DNA of 64,000 bases from Pedobacter roseus (GTDB taxonomy: Bacteria > Bacteroidota > Bacteroidia > Sphingobacteriales > Sphingobacteriaceae): assembly GCF_014395225.1 (NCBI RefSeq), contig NZ_CP060723.1, positions 434,001-498,000 on the forward strand, in the 5' to 3' direction. Position 1 is the stretch's first letter, and each line of letters begins with the position of its first letter. A model generated the notes under the pieces. The model did no database searches, had not been told where the DNA came from, and was given only the letters and a program-made list of their open reading frames with translations. The translations under genes and the position numbers were made by a program. This document shows positions 62,732 through 64,000 of the stretch, piece after piece.

Positions 62732-63355
62732 GTTTAAGCAAGGTTGCCCTATGGGTTTTATTTACCAAATATAAATGGAATGATCTAATAATTGTTTGCA
62801 ATGAAACTGTTCCCATCAATGTTATAAGATCTTTTTAGAGCATTTCGCTTGATGTCTGTATACTTCCAAAGGAATGACATGCTTTTTCTGAATGACTATG
62901 TGGGCGGATCGAAAGGGAATCGAACCTTCGTGGAATGGTGATTTGACCTAGCATGTTGAAATCTGCGCATTTTTTTTTGATAACAAAATCTCACCTCTGT
63001 TTTACGGACATGTTCGTTAATTTTGGTTAGTTCAGTTAGAGCCTTCCTGACATGTATCCATTGCGTACCGTGCGAATCCTTCTTGCCAGTGCCTTTTTCG
63101 TCCATCGGTGCTTAATTGATGCAATATTCAGTTGCTTAAGCGTAAATAATTTTCAAAAACTCCAAGCATGTCCAAAGGTAACAAACAAAAAAATAGCAAT
63201 GCAGTTGAATACTGGTGCATTGGTGGATAAACTGTAACCATTTGACCTCATCTCGCAAAAGTTCAGACTTGCATTAAATCATTAATTATCTTGTTATTAC
63301 GGATTCGGCGACACAGGATCAGTGAGATTGGTTTTTACACATTATCGCGTGTAGC
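62732..63355. other. Intergenic, no intact gene
   Basis: Only weak features: a tRNA-like 3' fragment at 62902-62932 and AT-rich DNA. The longest frames here (around 62896-63105 and 63052-63237) have no protein-like pattern. Confidence 0.5.
62902..62932 (-). repeat. tRNA-like 3' fragment
   Basis: On the minus strand it reads CGAAGGTTCGATTCCC and an acceptor-like GATCCGCC, a T-arm pattern without the rest of a tRNA. It shares TCGAACCTTCG with 10727-10737. Confidence 0.35.
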
Positions 63356-64000
63356 TTATCTGATACCAGGACCAGGTAAACGGCTGCGCAAAAATTCGTC
63401 AAATTTATTCTTATAACTTCTGCTTACCGTAAATTTTTTTCCGTTATTCATTAAGATTTGATATCCATCAACCTGCTTGACGTGGTTAAAGGATATCATT
63501 TCAGACCTGTTAATTCTCAAAAATTCAGTCCTATCCCGGATAGCTTCTTCTACATGCTTCAAGGTATGATAGCTTATGTGTTCTTCATCAGTTAAGAAAA
63601 CCTGTATATAGTTGGACATTGATTTAATGTATAGGATCTTAGCGAGCGGTATGCTGAGATATTTATGTTTTGCGCCTCCCTTCACCAGTAAAAAGTTATC
63701 TGGATTTTTAGTGGATGCTTCATTTGACTTTGTTTCCAGGAGACGCTGAACCTGTTGAATAAATTTAACTTCGCTTACCGGTTTAAGTAAATAACCATCT
63801 ACTCCGATCTCAAAACTTTCCGCTCCGTATTCCACATGTCCTGTAACGAATACCAAAAAATCGCAGTAAGGCCTAAGCAGTTTTGCGGCTTCAATGCCAT
63901 TGATCTGCGGCATTTCAATATCTAAAAAGACGATATCAACATGTTTTTGATTATGTGAATAGGTTAAGGCATCATAAGCATTATCAAAACTTTTTTCATG
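63356..64000 (-). CDS. LytTR-family response regulator (5' end outside window)
   Basis: The frame is open to the window edge, so the N-terminus is missing. Residues before MPQINGIEAAKLL read VDIVFLDIEMPQ, giving the phospho-acceptor Asp in FLDIEMP; LLKPVSE carries the conserved Lys. The C-terminal LytTR DNA-binding domain spans KYLSIPLAKILYIKSMSNYI to MNNGKKFTVSRSYKNKFDEF. Such AgrA/LytR-type regulators pair with LytS-like sensor kinases, expected upstream beyond 64000. Confidence 0.9.
   Translation of the reverse strand, partial: HEKSFDNAYDALTYSHNQKHVDIVFLDIEMPQINGIEAAKLLRPYCDFLVFVTGHVEYGAESFEIGVDGYLLKPVSEVKFIQQVQRLLETKSNEASTKNPDNFLLVKGGAKHKYLSIPLAKILYIKSMSNYIQVFLTDEEHISYHTLKHVEEAIRDRTEFLRINRSEMISFNHVKQVDGYQILMNNGKKFTVSRSYKNKFDEFLRSRLPGPGIR

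Noticed and set aside
62896..63105. 69-codon minus-strand ORF
   Set aside because: Composition is not protein-like and it covers the tRNA-like fragment; no start context or conservation signal.

Overview
The window looks like chromosome from a Bacteroidota, most likely Sphingobacteriaceae (Pedobacter-like). This rests on two SusC/SusD pairs, two hybrid two-component regulators, SusD- and DUF3823-type lipoproteins with Cys-Lys-Lys after the lipobox, the near absence of Shine-Dalgarno sequences, and moderate AT richness. The placement is inferred from gene content; no rRNA is present.

Layout. 0-8.5 kb is a mixed region: a VOC-family protein, an outer-membrane beta-barrel, a YciF-like ferritin fold protein, a NarL-type response regulator, an ECF sigma factor and two adjacent secreted sulfatases. 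8.5-20.35 kb is accessory DNA ending at an intact tRNA-Ser(UGA). Short copies of the tRNA 3' end with a terminator hairpin lie at 8.5 and 10.4 kb, so it resembles two modules stacked on the tRNA. It holds a DUF4143 ATPase behind a 61-nt perfect palindrome, a 258-bp direct repeat, MsrB/MsrA lipoproteins, a decayed molybdo-oxidoreductase/cytochrome b/DUF1223 cluster, a fasciclin protein and a seven-gene minus-strand operon (YHS, YHS, DoxX, DinB, NRDE fused to ATP-grasp, thioredoxin, membrane protein). A truncated DM13 lipoprotein abuts the tRNA.

21-40.3 kb is a polysaccharide utilisation locus (PUL) with its own regulator, SusC/SusD/DUF3823, four GH43-type five-bladed propeller enzymes, a GH5-like enzyme and a GH2 enzyme. 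Arabinose- or xylose-containing hemicellulose or pectin side chains are the likely substrate. 40.4-47.6 kb carries housekeeping and envelope genes (GNAT, MOSC, MscS-type channel), a dead HTH/DUF6922 plus AbiEii-like toxin-antitoxin pair, a small MITE-like element and a broken unknown gene. 47.6-49.8 kb is an S41 peptidase.

50-62 kb is a complete fructan PUL: a regulator with a sugar-binding-protein sensor domain, sugar porter, fructokinase, SusC, SusD and GH32 hydrolase. The sensor would detect released monosaccharide; SusC/D and GH32 capture and cut the polymer outside, and the porter and kinase feed fructose into the cell. The right end has small unknown ORFs and a LytTR response regulator cut by the window edge.

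Four genes (NRDE/ATP-grasp, the first hybrid regulator, GH2, MscS) are each split by a single missing base in a homopolymer, which suggests sequencing error as much as real gene loss. Several intergenic palindromes with CGTCATT/AATGACG ends form a dispersed repeat family.
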